The notes under the pieces are model-generated. The model did not search any database. It saw only the letters and a list, made by a program, of their open reading frames with translations, and was not told where the DNA came from. Below are positions 12,801-21,785 of a stretch of DNA of 64,000 nt, in pieces. The translations under genes were made by a program, and so were the position numbers. The first letter of the stretch is position 1, and the number at the start of each line of letters is the position of its first letter. The DNA lies in NCBI GenBank assembly GCA_029851415.1, contig CM056742.1, forward strand, positions 147,937,121-148,001,120. The letters run 5' to 3'. Source of the DNA: Eretmocerus hayati. Lineage: Eukaryota > Arthropoda > Insecta > Hymenoptera > Aphelinidae.

Positions 12801-15800
12801 GTCGTACCATGTGTGCAGCAGAAAATTGCTGACAGAGAACAAGAGAAACCGCGAATCGGCGAAATGTGAAAAGTCGAACATGTCAACCAGCAAGTTCCAA
12901 AATTCCCATAATCCTGAATGCCACGCCATTTTCTCTTTGGCAATAGTGGTCATGCTGTTTCGATAGATGTCGGGACAGCTGCTCGCTCTCAACCTGTACC
13001 TGTTGATATTGAGCATGGCACCCCGGTATGTCAGGCTATGTCTGTGCATGCGAATATCTTTGAGATATGCTGTGGGTATCCTGCCACTCATCATTGCACC
13101 AGGTTGATCAGTGTATTGTACAGAAGATCGACGCTGATGTTGGAGACGCGGCTCTGGGCACGAATGATGAGCTTTGGCGTTGCGTTGTTCAACCCACCAT
13201 TGAGGCTGTTCGTTTTCCGCACCTTGGCAATCCTGTTCCTAGTATAGAGGATTGAAACAATGAAATTTCGACGCTGTATGTTGTTTTCGATTTTTTTAAG
13301 GAGATAGAGAAATTCTTGGGCCTTTGCACTTGGTTCTAAGACTCATATAGGAAGTGGTCTAGTTCTTTTCATGCAATTCAAGACGATATTATACCAGAGT
13401 TGAGGGTATTCTGTAGATGTGAGGGAGACCAGTAGTTTCAGCTGCAGTCAATTTTTGCCCAAAATTTATGTAGGATCAAATAACTTGTAGGAAGTTGAAA
13501 ATAGCTGGCTCATTTTTGAATATATGATCCAATGGGTTAGATGTTTCATTGAGGAGATTTCTAACGATTATAACGAAAAGCCATCCTTCTCATTGATGAA
13601 ATTTCAATATTGTTTGGACGATTTAAACGTATACACTCTCTATTTTCAAAAATGCGAGAGAATTGTCTATAACCGACTATTTCAATGGGTTGACTTTCTC
13701 TGACTGGTCTTCCGGATTGAGACTATGAAAATTTATGAGATCTCATTCGTTTTAGAAAGAAAGAAGTCGAGCAGATGGATGGTGGCTCGTAATGGCTCTA
13801 GACTTTTAATCATGAAAACTATTTGGAGGAAAAAATGAATCGGGGATTTTACTTGCCTTTTACGATACAGAAATCGGATCTGGTAATTTGCTATGGCTTT
13901 GCAGTAACGTGTTTGCAGTTTAGATTGCAAAAAAGAGTTTGAAGATGAAGGAGGATTTAGGTTTGTCGAGTTTGCAGAATGGCTACCATTCTGCGAACTA
14001 GACATTGGATTGACATTGGAGTTATCCGAATTCATCAAAGATGAAAATTCCTGAATGACAAGGCATAGACACGAAGAAACAGCAATAAAAAGCTCAAATA
14101 TCCAAGTAACTCACCTGTTTTCCATTCATCGTCAAAGTCTCGTCTTCAGTTGCAAGAACTGTGCTGTCGACAATGTCAAAATCAATCATCGGCGCGGTCG
14201 GTTGAACCAAAGCCGAGCGCAAAAAGCCGGTTGGTGTGCTAGTGACGACCTGAACTTGTTCAGTCGGCCCGCCGACCTGCAATTCATTCAGCCCACCCGA
14301 ATCACTAAAGCTCCTCGAAGATATCAGCAAGCTTGGATAATTCTGTACAAGCACGTTGTATACGTTCTTCCTGGCACTGAGCAGTTCAAGCACCTCCAGA
14401 GGTACCTTCTCGCCATTCCTTACAAACGTTGGCAAACTAACAAGACTAGAAAACTGCTTATCATTCCTTGTTTTATGAGCATCCTCAATCTGGGCTGCAT
14501 GAACCAGACCTTCAACCAACACCGCATTTGTAGCCGTTACAAGGCTTGCCGCTGCTGATTTTCCATTAGCCGCTGTAATCGAATCCTGGTTATTGGTAGT
14601 ATTTGCCGAACTACTAGCCGAGAACGATTCCGCACTAGAACTGTTCTGACGCCATCTCTTACGTCTTCCTTTGCTGTTACGTTTGTGAGACTTCTGCAGC
14701 TTTTGAGTCCACTCAAGATCACGCATAAGACAACCACACACTGCCAGATTGAGGAACATTCCAGCCAGTATAAGTGTCGTACCTCGCCAGCTGTACTCGG
14801 TTAGAAGGTATTGAATTATCGGAGGAAAAACAAAAGTCCCTATTCCACTCCCGCAAACGCTGAGACCTGTTGCGAATGAACGCCTCTTATCAAAGTAATA
14901 GGCCACAACGACAACCGCCGCTACAAAGCATAACGATAGTCCAAAACCCGCTAAGACTCCAAACGTAAGGATCAGGACGCCCATGCTGTTAGCAAAGTAG
15001 CTCAGGACAAAACCTGCAGTCGCGAGAATGCTACCTGCTATAGTGACCCGTTTACAACCGTACCGGTCCGTTAAGAAGCTGGCTATGGGACCTGACAGCA
15101 AAGGCATCGCCATGAAAAGAGATCCTATCCATGAGGTCTCAGATTTGCTCCCTCCAAAGGCGGTAACGAACTCAGGAAACAACACTCCGAAGCTAAAGGT
15201 TATACCATCGGCTATGAGGTTGATCATGAAGCTAGCCGCAACCACAACCCAACCCCAGCCACCATCGGGTGGTCTAGGCTGTTCAACTCCATCACTATCA
15301 TCTAGACTACTACTGCTACTACTGCTGTCTGATGAGGTGGACAAGCTAGATGCTGGGCTTGCCCTATCATGTCTCTGAAGCTGAAGCTTCTGGTCTTTAC
15401 TGAACTGAACGTGCGGTTGGTCCTGCTTACCATTACTGGTCTTCTCATTCATAAGCAGCTTGTCAGAGTCGGCATTATTGACAATCAAAGTATGGGATTC
15501 AGGTTTGATCCCACATTCGAGAAGAACACTGTCATTACAATTGATCAGGTTCTTCAACCTGCATTCTGAATCGCTCTCGTTCACATCGTCGGCAATTCGA
15601 GTCTTCTGCTCGAGCTTGAGCTGATGCTGAAGTTCACGTCTGGCGTCATCGCGGATTTTAGATCCAGGTTCCATGTCACTTTGACTGTAGTCTAAGATCC
15701 TTAAGCATGTCTCGTCCTTGGCTAGAATATTCTCATACCCAAGTCCGTCAGAAATAATTGCTGCCGATTTCACATCTGCCGCTTGCTCATCTTCTTCGTT

Positions 15801-15878
15801 ATTGGCACCACTGGTAACACTATCCTGTAGCTCATTGACGCCGTCAGAGACGTCAGGAAACGTGGCCCAGTCGGCCAT
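830..15878 (-). CDS. Monocarboxylate-transporter-like SLC16 family membrane transporter, 5 coding exons
   Basis: This is a plasma-membrane transporter of the major facilitator superfamily, SLC16/MCT family, whose members typically carry monocarboxylates or related small molecules with protons. Coding exons on the minus strand are 15878-14115, 14050-13853, 13238-12696, 10494-10209 and 1026-830. All have GT-AG borders and compatible phases (0,0,0,1), giving 995 aa. The ATG at 15878 has a good context (ACAAATGG) and is the first ATG after an in-frame stop. A cytosolic acidic and Ser-rich N-terminus of about 200 residues precedes the MCT signature DGGWGW that opens TM1. About six TM segments follow, then a basic and Ser/Asn-rich central loop of roughly 350 residues, then TM7-12 over exons 3-5. 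The last exon encodes the typical SYDLSFYFSGG end and a Gln-rich tail. The protein is about twice the usual MCT length because of the N-terminus and loop. The exact substrate cannot be told. Introns are 64, 614, 2201 and 9182 bp, and the last holds a retrotransposon. Confidence 0.9.
1089..1092. repeat. Target-site duplication TGTT, left copy
   Basis: TGTT directly precedes the 5' LTR and is repeated at 8304-8307 directly after the 3' LTR. A 4-bp direct duplication is typical for Ty3/gypsy integration and fixes the element borders. Confidence 0.85.
1093..2212 (+). repeat. 5' long terminal repeat
   Basis: 1120 bp, TG...CA. The U3 part contains about three degenerate tandem units of 97-100 bp, each starting GTAACGCT (1266, 1366, 1463), with a looser copy near 1161. 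It also has short inverted repeats built on CGTACGCT. A TATA box and an Inr follow at 1634-1670. It carries a 20-bp insert (2151-2170) that duplicates the neighbouring AATGAA-TTATTTTCAT segment and is absent from the 3' LTR. Confidence 0.95.
1634..1670 (+). promoter_or_regulatory. LTR core promoter (TATA box plus Inr)
   Basis: TATATAA at 1634-1640 and the arthropod-type initiator TCAGT at 1666-1670, with the initiator A 34 bases after the first T of the TATA box. This is the predicted U3/R border. The same arrangement occurs in the 3' LTR. Confidence 0.6.
2216..2233 (+). other. Retrotransposon primer-binding site
   Basis: TGGCGCCCAACGTGGGGC starts three bases after the 5' LTR. It begins TGG, the complement of a tRNA CCA-3' end, as expected for minus-strand priming. 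I did not assign the tRNA species. Confidence 0.7.
2292..3516 (+). CDS. gag: Retrotransposon gag polyprotein, frameshifted
   Basis: The structural Gag polyprotein would package element RNA into cytoplasmic particles. An ATG at 2292 opens a frame that runs to 3080. It has a Pro/Gln-rich N-terminus, then a capsid-like helical region (motifs such as FTGAEHEDPAKF and GDAEKWW). The reading then continues one base out of frame from about 3067 to 3516. The shift coincides with a run of six A (3070-3075), so a one-base insertion is the simplest cause. The second part carries a zinc knuckle at 3376-3414 with spacing C-x2-C-x3-H-x4-C (or C-x2-C-x5-H-x2-C), one residue shorter than the usual C-x2-C-x4-H-x4-C. 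Gag then overlaps the pol frame by about 118 bases in the -1 frame. Confidence 0.85.
3399..7037 (+). CDS. pol: Retrotransposon Pol polyprotein (PR-RT-RNaseH-IN)
   Basis: Pol copies element RNA to DNA and integrates it. The frame is open for 1212 codons with no ATG at its head, so expression from gag by -1 frameshifting is likely. Residues are counted from 3399. The protease has an active-site DSAA at about 68-71, where D-S/T-G-A is expected. The reverse transcriptase has FRFCVDFRRIN and the catalytic FQDD at 387-390. The RNase H region contains TDASDAG at about 534-540 and ends near DALSR. The integrase has an HHCC zinc domain from about 737, a catalytic D810 and D870, and E905 in NPTER, with 34 residues between the last two. 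A GPY/F module (KWEGPYEIV) lies near 1026. A Pro-rich tail follows, with no chromodomain recognised. The frame itself is intact. Confidence 0.93.
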   Translation: MAQGLPQTTPVPEGHDSGKLAGSGECCGHTRFDTCSPAISAAAADATGLHAANLDIWIGGKLVAALVDSAASDNFISPRCIPDGAIVQRIQPRGAKLASSGTEMRVQATCTLAVRIQNFECDVKFFVAEELRPAAILGRRWLKEVKAVHDHDLDCLYLGTSKRIRVFLGRAPDGPSTHLQEQVWSKVNHGFPNEYVDQFKEIMMRHVRIFDDSAPLARTPFIMHEIRVTDRRPFKIPPYRYSAEKKRAISDMVKQMLADGVVEAASSPYSSPIVLVDKHDGTFRFCVDFRRINSVTEDAGQPNPVIHEVLKEIGGATIFTTIDLRKCYWQIPLTEDSKQFTAFCTPDGGQYVFNVAAFGLKNSGRTCNQLIGMEVLLGLLGEFCLNFQDDIVIFSHSWSDHLVHVAKVLERLSMYGLACAIDKCHFGKDRLEFLGHVVSTDHNEAKMEHIRAVLEFAPPRNKKDLQRFLGIANWLREYIPNFSEIAAPMTELLKGKSWKWTQAAQASMDLVKEAFKKPLKLHRPRLDQRFYLQTDASDAGMGAVLFQLGPEGERHVISYASAKFTTTERGYHSNERECLAVIWALRKYKHLLEDAPFTLRTDNQALKWLDRVKDERGKLTRWTMFLSRFSFSVEHVPGRENQLPDALSRAPGDEDFEDQEHDYDALTPPVSSPPSDELLTACVECNWLDDYLRQAQDDTRELPQGPEWSTHDGLLSYCRDPANPRIYVPESARDVVLHHFHNDPLAGHPGAAETLRQIRGEYYWPGLRNDVRQHVRACGPCNLTKAARPADAGANIARKPKRPWEQVALDLMGPYPRTPRGKRFILVVTDLFSRWTEAFPISSSTTEVIANVLETEVFQRWGYPGAVLSDNAPQFKGAKWLRLCDKWQVEVWTTPAYHPQANPTERRNQEIKKGLRLALLPYQHQTNWDLEVPRILFAMRRRCNAATGFSPSELLLGHNIARPGERVSPRSDDLETRIAAANQAQDHFTSSWRPSDEVFTEGDMVFIKTHPLSKAADNFNAGLAPKWEGPYEIVHCHSAQVFTVDRPGNTALKVHISQVKRDHTAPAPPAAEPGSPSPATSGAKDADGPRIERPHPPTTPAGGDAHLSEDQGRNGSATVPIATTPDRAQDDIANHVEEDSPTNVAEVDILAEPYPGVADAPRVLSNQQWKRRRGRPTLAEAARREAERKLAYPPPSHRYNLRSRRKSPAPEQ
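7204..8303 (+). repeat. 3' long terminal repeat
   Basis: 1100 bp and nearly identical to the 5' LTR (offset 6111 bp up to the indel). It is followed by the TGTT duplication at 8304-8307. Its TATA box (7745-7751) and Inr (7777-7781) could drive plus-strand transcription outward, antisense to the transporter gene. Confidence 0.95.
8495..9805. mobile_element. Foldback MITE, PIF/Harbinger-like ends, carrying a nested hAT MITE
   Basis: The ends are inverted: GGGTGTGTCCACAA at 8495 and TTGTGGACACACCC ending at 9805. They are flanked by TAA (8492-8494) and TTA (9806-9808), so a TWA-type 3-bp target with one mismatch is possible. The two halves are inverted copies of each other almost to the middle (about 9060). 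Subterminal runs of GCGCAGCGCATGGCGC type, then GTGAGCGTACGCG and GAAGCAGCCT segments, reappear reversed at about 9290-9600. There is no transposase. The right arm is split by the hAT-like insertion at 9613-9791. The family assignment rests only on ends and target size. Confidence 0.75.
9613..9791. mobile_element. hAT-type MITE with poly-G tracts
   Basis: 179 bp with imperfect inverted ends CAGGGGCGGTCCCA and TTGGGACCGCGCCTG. A perfect 8-bp direct duplication TTGTGGAC flanks it (9605-9612 and 9792-9799). The 8-bp duplication and CAGGG-type ends are hallmarks of hAT elements. The inside has three G runs of 10 or more and a C run, with no coding capacity. Removing it and one duplication restores the right end of the surrounding foldback element, which proves the order of insertion. 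Confidence 0.85.
10495..12695 (-). other. Transporter intron 3
   Basis: The donor is GAA/gtaaga at 12696/12695 and the acceptor is ctcacag at 10495. The 2.2 kb show no second gene, SINE or inverted-repeat element that I could recognise. Open frames around 11323-11868 have no protein-like features. Confidence 0.7.
13239..13852 (-). other. Transporter intron 2
   Basis: 614 bp between CAA/gtaaaa (13853/13852) and tactag (acceptor ending at 13239). Nothing else was recognised in it. Confidence 0.7.
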
Positions 15879-16373
15879 TTGTGACACTGAGGTTAATACA
15901 CTGCACTCGCGAGTTCAATCGATTAGTACAGCCTCAACTGTATCGGTCCGTAATAATAACGTAAAGTCACTGATAAGATTAATTTGGGACCACTCAGACA
16001 GTTGCCTAGCGAACTGTCGTCGCAGCGGCGATAGAACCTCGCCACTGCGGCCCGTTTTGAGAATAATGCCACCGACGGGGTCAGCCGCATCGGGCCAACG
16101 GCAGTTGGAATGAGCTTGGCTCGATGATGATGATGATGATGAAGATGATATACAACTGGTTGGGCCCAGCTTATGGGGCCAGAGCTGCCGCCAAGCAGCC
16201 CCGGCCACCGAGGAGGCTTGCTTACGACGATGCCGACGATCTCGTCGACGACGATTACCACGCTGGTGATGCAGCCGCTTCAAAAGCGCCGCCTCTACCT
16301 CCGCCACCGCCTCGTTGCGATCCTCAGCCCTGCACGCACCCATGCGGCGACTTCCTCGATTTACCTGATCCGC
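15879..16373 (-). other. Proposed 5' untranslated part of a transporter exon
   Basis: Upstream of the transporter ATG on the minus strand, a strong splice acceptor lies at 16375/16374: a run of pyrimidines followed by TTGTTGCAG. This implies that the first coding exon begins with about 495 bases of 5' UTR and that one or more non-coding exons and the promoter lie further upstream, beyond 16374. The UTR contains a short (CAT)n run at about 16124-16142. Reading frames in it have no recognisable product. The upstream non-coding exon was not identified. Confidence 0.5.
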
Positions 16374-19205
16374 ACTGCAACAAAAGAGACAAAAAATTTT
16401 GATGTTGTTAATACACTGACAAAAATCATAAGTTAATGAAACAATTTGAGAAATTAAAAGGTAAATTGGGCAACTCGGATAAAAACGATACTCAAGCCAA
16501 CTTGAATTTTCGAAACCTCGCTGATTTTCCGACGAGATAATCAACCTACAAAGTGATGCACGTATGCAGGATTCTTAAAGAGAAATGTATCACAAAATGA
16601 ATAGCTTTAAAGTGAATGTCAAGGATGAAGTTCAAGGGATCGATTATCCAATGGAAACATCTCGATTTGTGTATTAGGCTGTAAAAACTATCGTAACATA
16701 ATGGAATTATGATCTATACATCCTCTGGAATCTCGTCAAATGCTTTAATCTTGTCACAACTTATTTAAAATGACTCCTTAATTGAATTAACAGCTAGAGG
16801 TGTACATACAACCAGGAAGTTCTAGAATTTCCATACTTGTTGACATTTGACAAGTGTATCTGACAAGACCATTGGTCAATCTCCGCAAAAGAGATGCGAA
16901 AAAGACTTTCTCCTTGCAAGATGATCTCATCATGGTTTTTAACGATCCGCGTGCAGACTTTGACAAATATTTTCTTCTCGCCTTGACGATTTCGAGTTGG
17001 AATCTCAAGAAATTTATCTCATCAGATCTTCCTTATCTTTATACGCTGAGTTACTCTGCTGATTACATACCGACAAGACTTCTGTACATTAAATAATGTG
17101 CCCTAAGGCTGAGATAATGGATCTACAAGAATTTCTGCTGAGAACATAGTTGAATGTGCTCTAAAAGTATCTTCTTGGTGTAGAGTGCATGAATTAGTTC
17201 CAGAGTTGAAGATTTCTTCTTCAAAACTCATGACAATGATTTGTTATCAGTAATGTAAGCCGAGAAAATTCGAATAATCAAATTTTTTTGAATACACAAC
17301 TCGAGAGCTCTTCTGTTACCGCGAATTGATGTTGATCATCTTCTTATGCAAGACCGGTCAATGTTTCTCCAAACATACATAATAAGATGTCTTGTCTGAA
17401 GAGACTCGATCTCATTTGGGAGCCGGTAAAGACTGTAAAGAGGCGAATGTGCCAAGTGGTGATTTATACATTGCACACGCGACGTCTTATTGTGAATGAC
17501 TTGCTATCAATTTGAGAATTCAAAGCCATCTGGCGGGAGATTGCTCACGTTCTCCCTCTTCCCTTATCATCGCTTCAGCTCTTTTCATTCTTCCGTACGA
17601 CTGGTGCTTTCATTGCGCGCTTTCATCTTCATCCAGACCATCAACCATCAGCTCTTTTCACTATTGTTTTTCTTTGCTTGTACACATCTTCACTAGGTAC
17701 TTCAGCACTTATTCATGCTTTGAATAGCTCGTGCAGACACTTACAGACTAATTTTAACTCGTCTCGAAATGATATAATTAGATTACCAATTCTTCAGTCA
17801 CATATGTGAGTTTAATAGCTACCATACCACGCGTAGGCCATTACGGTAACGCGGGATAGCCTGAGAATTGATGCATAGATTTACATATCATTCTATCTTG
17901 GTTCAAGAAGTCCAAGACACTACTTTCTTAGAGATTTTCGGTATTCAATTTTACAATGAACAGAAAAGCATTTTTCAGATATTGAAGCTCACTTAGAAAC
18001 AAATTGATAAAAATACTTCTGTGCTCGCACTTGTAGAAAATTGTATTGTTTTCTTGTTTTTACTTGTCTTTCAACACGTGAGAACATCAATATGTTCTAT
18101 TTGGAGAGCATACAAAAATGATAGCAGACAAAAATGAAAATATTCTGTGTCAAAAATCTCGTAATTTGTTCTATTTTTGAATATATAGTGAGGAAAACTC
18201 ACGAGCCAGACCAAGTCTGCTTTCTATCATATTGAAACTGTCGCAAAATGTATGATCTCAGAGAAGATATAGCACTTGTTGGCGAGCTTATAATTACGCG
18301 AGTGCCTCCTGACATGCTACCTCGGAAACACGATTCGTGATAAAAGCTAACTAATGCGTGCCTCCTTCTACTATTTGGGGACCGATCAGACATTCACTTC
18401 TGGTCTTCTGGTAATTGCTGTCCCTGAGTGGAAAATGGCAGAGACTTCTGGATAAAGGTTTTAGAGAGAAGTTATCAATACTTGGATAATATAATGTCAT
18501 GGATCATCTCTCACAATCAATCGATTAATAGGAATGCTAGTATACGATTCCATGATCTGAAAATACATTCTTGAGGTCTTATCATTTGAGATTCGTTCAA
18601 AATGAACTAACTTCATTTTTTTGAGAAAGTTTCTCGCTTTCATCTCTCATTTGGGATACCTTTTCTACTGAATGCTGGTAAAAATATGTTACAATGACTC
18701 ATCTACTCCCATCATGGTAGAATGATATAAGGTTGTAAATATATACAATCTATATGGCACAGCGAGATGATAACATTCGTTTAAAACGGAGAGAATCTCG
18801 TGCCGATGAACTCTAACAATGATATGTGGCTAGCTCCTCACTAATGATCCATTGAATTGCGCGAATTCAAGTCAATGTAACAACTTTTTCATTGAAAAAC
18901 TGAATCCTGGTGCAATCTTCCTTCATGAATATGAAAGCTACATTTTTCGCATTTCTCACAAATATTGAGAAATCCTCTTGTACATTAGGAATTACATTGA
19001 GAATACCAGCGAGAATTTGAATGACTACTAATGAAAATTATGAGTATTATCCCTGGCATGTGCGGTAATTTTCTAGATGCATAGAAAGAAAAAGACAACC
19101 TATTGTGACGTACGTCACTACGCGCAGAGCCTCGAATACGTGCAACGCGGGCATCTTCGGATCCTGTCTCTGAAGGTGTAAGTCGATGAGACGACGGAAG
19201 AACAG
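16374..19205. other. AT-rich non-coding stretch upstream of the transporter coding region
   Basis: This is probably intron or upstream sequence of the transporter, given the acceptor at 16374. Only short frames are present and none resembles a protein. No repeat element was recognised. Confidence 0.5.
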
Positions 19206-19560
19206 GCGATCGTGGTCCAGTGGTTAGGACACTTGGCTTCTGTGAAGAAGGCCCTGGGTTCGAATCTCCACGGTTTCCATGTAACCCTGCTGAAAATAAT
19301 TCCGAGTGACCCCATGAGATCCTATGTGACTTCGTGGGACCTGGCCCTGGGAAAATTTCCAATCTTGTTTTTCACGAAATTTCGCATTGGAGAGGTGTAG
19401 CGAACAAATTTTGACCACAACCGACCAAAGTCAACCATTTTTGGAAGAGAGAAGGTTAAAAGTTGTATGCTGCACGTCTTGGATGCCAAATTTCCCGAAA
19501 GTCTTTCCAGGGCCAGGTCGCACGAAGTTCCATGGGGTCCCACGGAATTATTTTCAGCAG
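19206..19560 (+). mobile_element. tRNA-derived SINE with an inverted second body copy
   Basis: The tRNA-like head has a Pol III A box (GTGGTCCAGTGGTTAGGAC, 19212-19230) and a B box (GGTTCGAATCT, 19257-19267). A body follows, starting CTGCTGAAAATAATTCCG at 19287. The body reappears in reverse orientation, ending CGGAATTATTTTCAGCAG at 19543-19560. The arms therefore pair from 19287-19362 to 19488-19560 across a 125-bp spacer. The head is present only once. The mature tRNA acceptor stem is not preserved, so this is a SINE and not a working tRNA gene. Confidence 0.7.
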
Positions 19561-21234
19561 AGAAAATCGATCGCTTACTTTTTCACGTGTCTATCGACTT
19601 TCCATAAATCCACGTGACACTATAAATAATCCAAACTGATCTCGAAACAGACTATAGATTGGTACATGGCAAAAACAACTTGCGATTTTCTTCAAGGTAG
19701 CTTTAAAATGATCTTCGCGGACATCTCGATGTGCTCTCCTGATATTACGCGCTCAAGATATGTATGTTTCATGTACATCAAATAAATTCATTTAATGATA
19801 TGTGATTGGAGATATTGCAAAAGAGAACATCTCAATCCAAATGGATTCTCAAGAACAATGATTTTGTTCAATTTTTTTCGACGTCTGGCTAAACGTACTC
19901 CTTACCCCTTACTTTTTGAATTGTGCCGTAAGGTCGAATCAACTTGATGTTACACTTGGATTTCTCACTTTGGTATCTTTCAGAAATGATGCGGTTCCAA
20001 AGACATCAGACTGAAGACTCACATGTTTGGAAAGCATTCGCATCAGGCGTGAAAATTTTTTGAATGACATTGCAGCAATTTCGGAGAATTAGAACCTCAC
20101 TACGAAAGAAAAAGATTCGTACGAAGAAATTCAAACTCATCTGTCTGTCAAGTACGTCTGATACATACTTCATTTCTGAGACGTAGAGAATTAGATACAG
20201 CGTTTCGCTTGAATTGCAGTGCTCATTGAAGCGTCCATTCATGGAGAAACCGTATGAGCACGATTACACACAGCAAAAATGGTGCAATATTTGAAATCTG
20301 CTGAATATACCATGTAATGAACATGTTCAAGCAGATTCTCGCGTTAATAACACTCTTATCACAGAAGGGTGATGCTGTGTAATGAACATGATGATTCAAT
20401 CAGGAGCATTTCTCAATCTTTTAGAGTGATTCTTTCATTTTTCAGAAACTGCACGGAGCCAACAACGAAGATTTAAGCAAAAAAACGATATGAATCTAAG
20501 ATTATAGCTTTTGTTCAAGGAGCTAAAGGTACTCAATGACAATGTTGGCCATTGACTTTCAAGTCATCGTTCTGGATCTCAGATCTCTCGAGATTTATTC
20601 TTTCAATCAAGATCAAACTTTGAGATTTGATAAGACATCCGATTCCAGACGATACATTTTATCTGATCGAATTGGTTGAGAAGATTGGAGGTGGATATCT
20701 GTAATTCATAATTATAATCATCCGAAACCTCGCTTTATAGTGATCAAAAATGAGTGAAAATGATTGTTACAAAAAATCAAAATCAAATTCTATCGTTATG
20801 AAAGTTGAGAGCCAATAATGTAAAAAATATTGAAAGAATGCGAGATTACAGAGCAAAAAGTTTTGGCTTTCGCATGTGAAAAATGCTGCATTTCTAGAAT
20901 TCAGCTACTCATGTTGTTGAGTCTATGTAGAGTTGCAAGTGTGATCTAATAAATAAATCAGGGGTTTGGTGCATAGGAGAACAACTAAAATATACTCATG
21001 ATATTTGGTTCAAAGTCTAAAACTAATATCAAACTAATGATTGGATCTACAAAGCGAATTACACGAGGCAACAATGACTCTATGAATTCAGAATTGATAA
21101 ATTCATTGGTCCCCTGTTGAGATCGAAAAAGCTCAGATTAGGAGCAAACATAGTTGGATAACTCATCTATAATTATTAGTCTATGATTTTTCAACAAAAC
21201 TCCGATAGACATGCTAGATTGGGAACAAGTCTGA
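19561..21234. other. AT-rich non-coding stretch
   Basis: No gene was recognised. A small sequence at about 20268-20383 starts ACACAGCAAAAATGG and ends GGGTGATGCTGTGT, so it may be a tiny inverted-repeat element, but the pairing is weak. Confidence 0.4.
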
Positions 21235-21237
21235 TGA

Positions 21238-21782
21238 CAAGGGGAGGCCCAACCTTGCGGAACACGGATTTTGACGAAACCCTGGGAATCATCTTGTTTT
21301 GGTGAGAAATGAAGGTATCTCCAAGGGTTAGGTCCAGTGCCTCCTATTTCGAGATACAGCTGTAAAGATTAGCATTGGTAGCATATCGCAGGGTTAGACA
21401 CGAAACTGGTTTTTGAATTTCGGTTCATTTCGGATCGGGGGGTCAAACTTCTGTAATAATTTTGGAATTGATCTCCATTCATCTTGAATGCACAGCAACA
21501 AAACTATCGGTTACATCTTCAAAATTATCACAGAAGTTTGACCCCCCCGATCCGAAATGAACCGAAATTCAAAAATCAGTTCCGTGTCAAACCCTGGTAT
21601 ATCGTATTTACGACTTTACGACATAAGTCTATATGGCTAATTCTAATTTCCACAGCTATAACTCAGGATGAGAGGCCCATGGGATTGAATTTTTGGAGAT
21701 ACCTCCAATGCTCACCAAAACAAGATGATTTCCAGAGTTTCATCAAGAAGATCCGGGTTCCGTAAGGTTGGAACTCTCCTTG
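21238..21782. mobile_element. MITE with CAAGGGG-type ends, copy 1
   Basis: 545 bp with inverted ends CAAGGGGAGGCCCAACC and GGTTGGAACTCTCCTTG, flanked by TGA on both sides (21235-21237, 21783-21785). Its halves are inverted copies: CGGTTCATTTCGGATCGGGG near 21420 pairs with CCCCGATCCGAAATGAACCG near 21545. It has no transposase. The ends and the ATTAGCATTGGTAGCATA-like segment resemble the element at 33016-33341. Confidence 0.7.
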
Positions 21783-21785
21783 TGA

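Noticed and set aside
12411..13094. Separate gene starting MMSGRIPTAYL on the minus strand
   Set aside because: It is transporter exon 3 (13238-12696) plus read-through into intron 3. The upstream in-frame part and splice sites join it to exons 2 and 4.
19206..19280. Functional tRNA gene
   Set aside because: A and B boxes are good, but the acceptor stem does not pair and the sequence continues into a SINE body. The same reasoning applies at 32724-32801.
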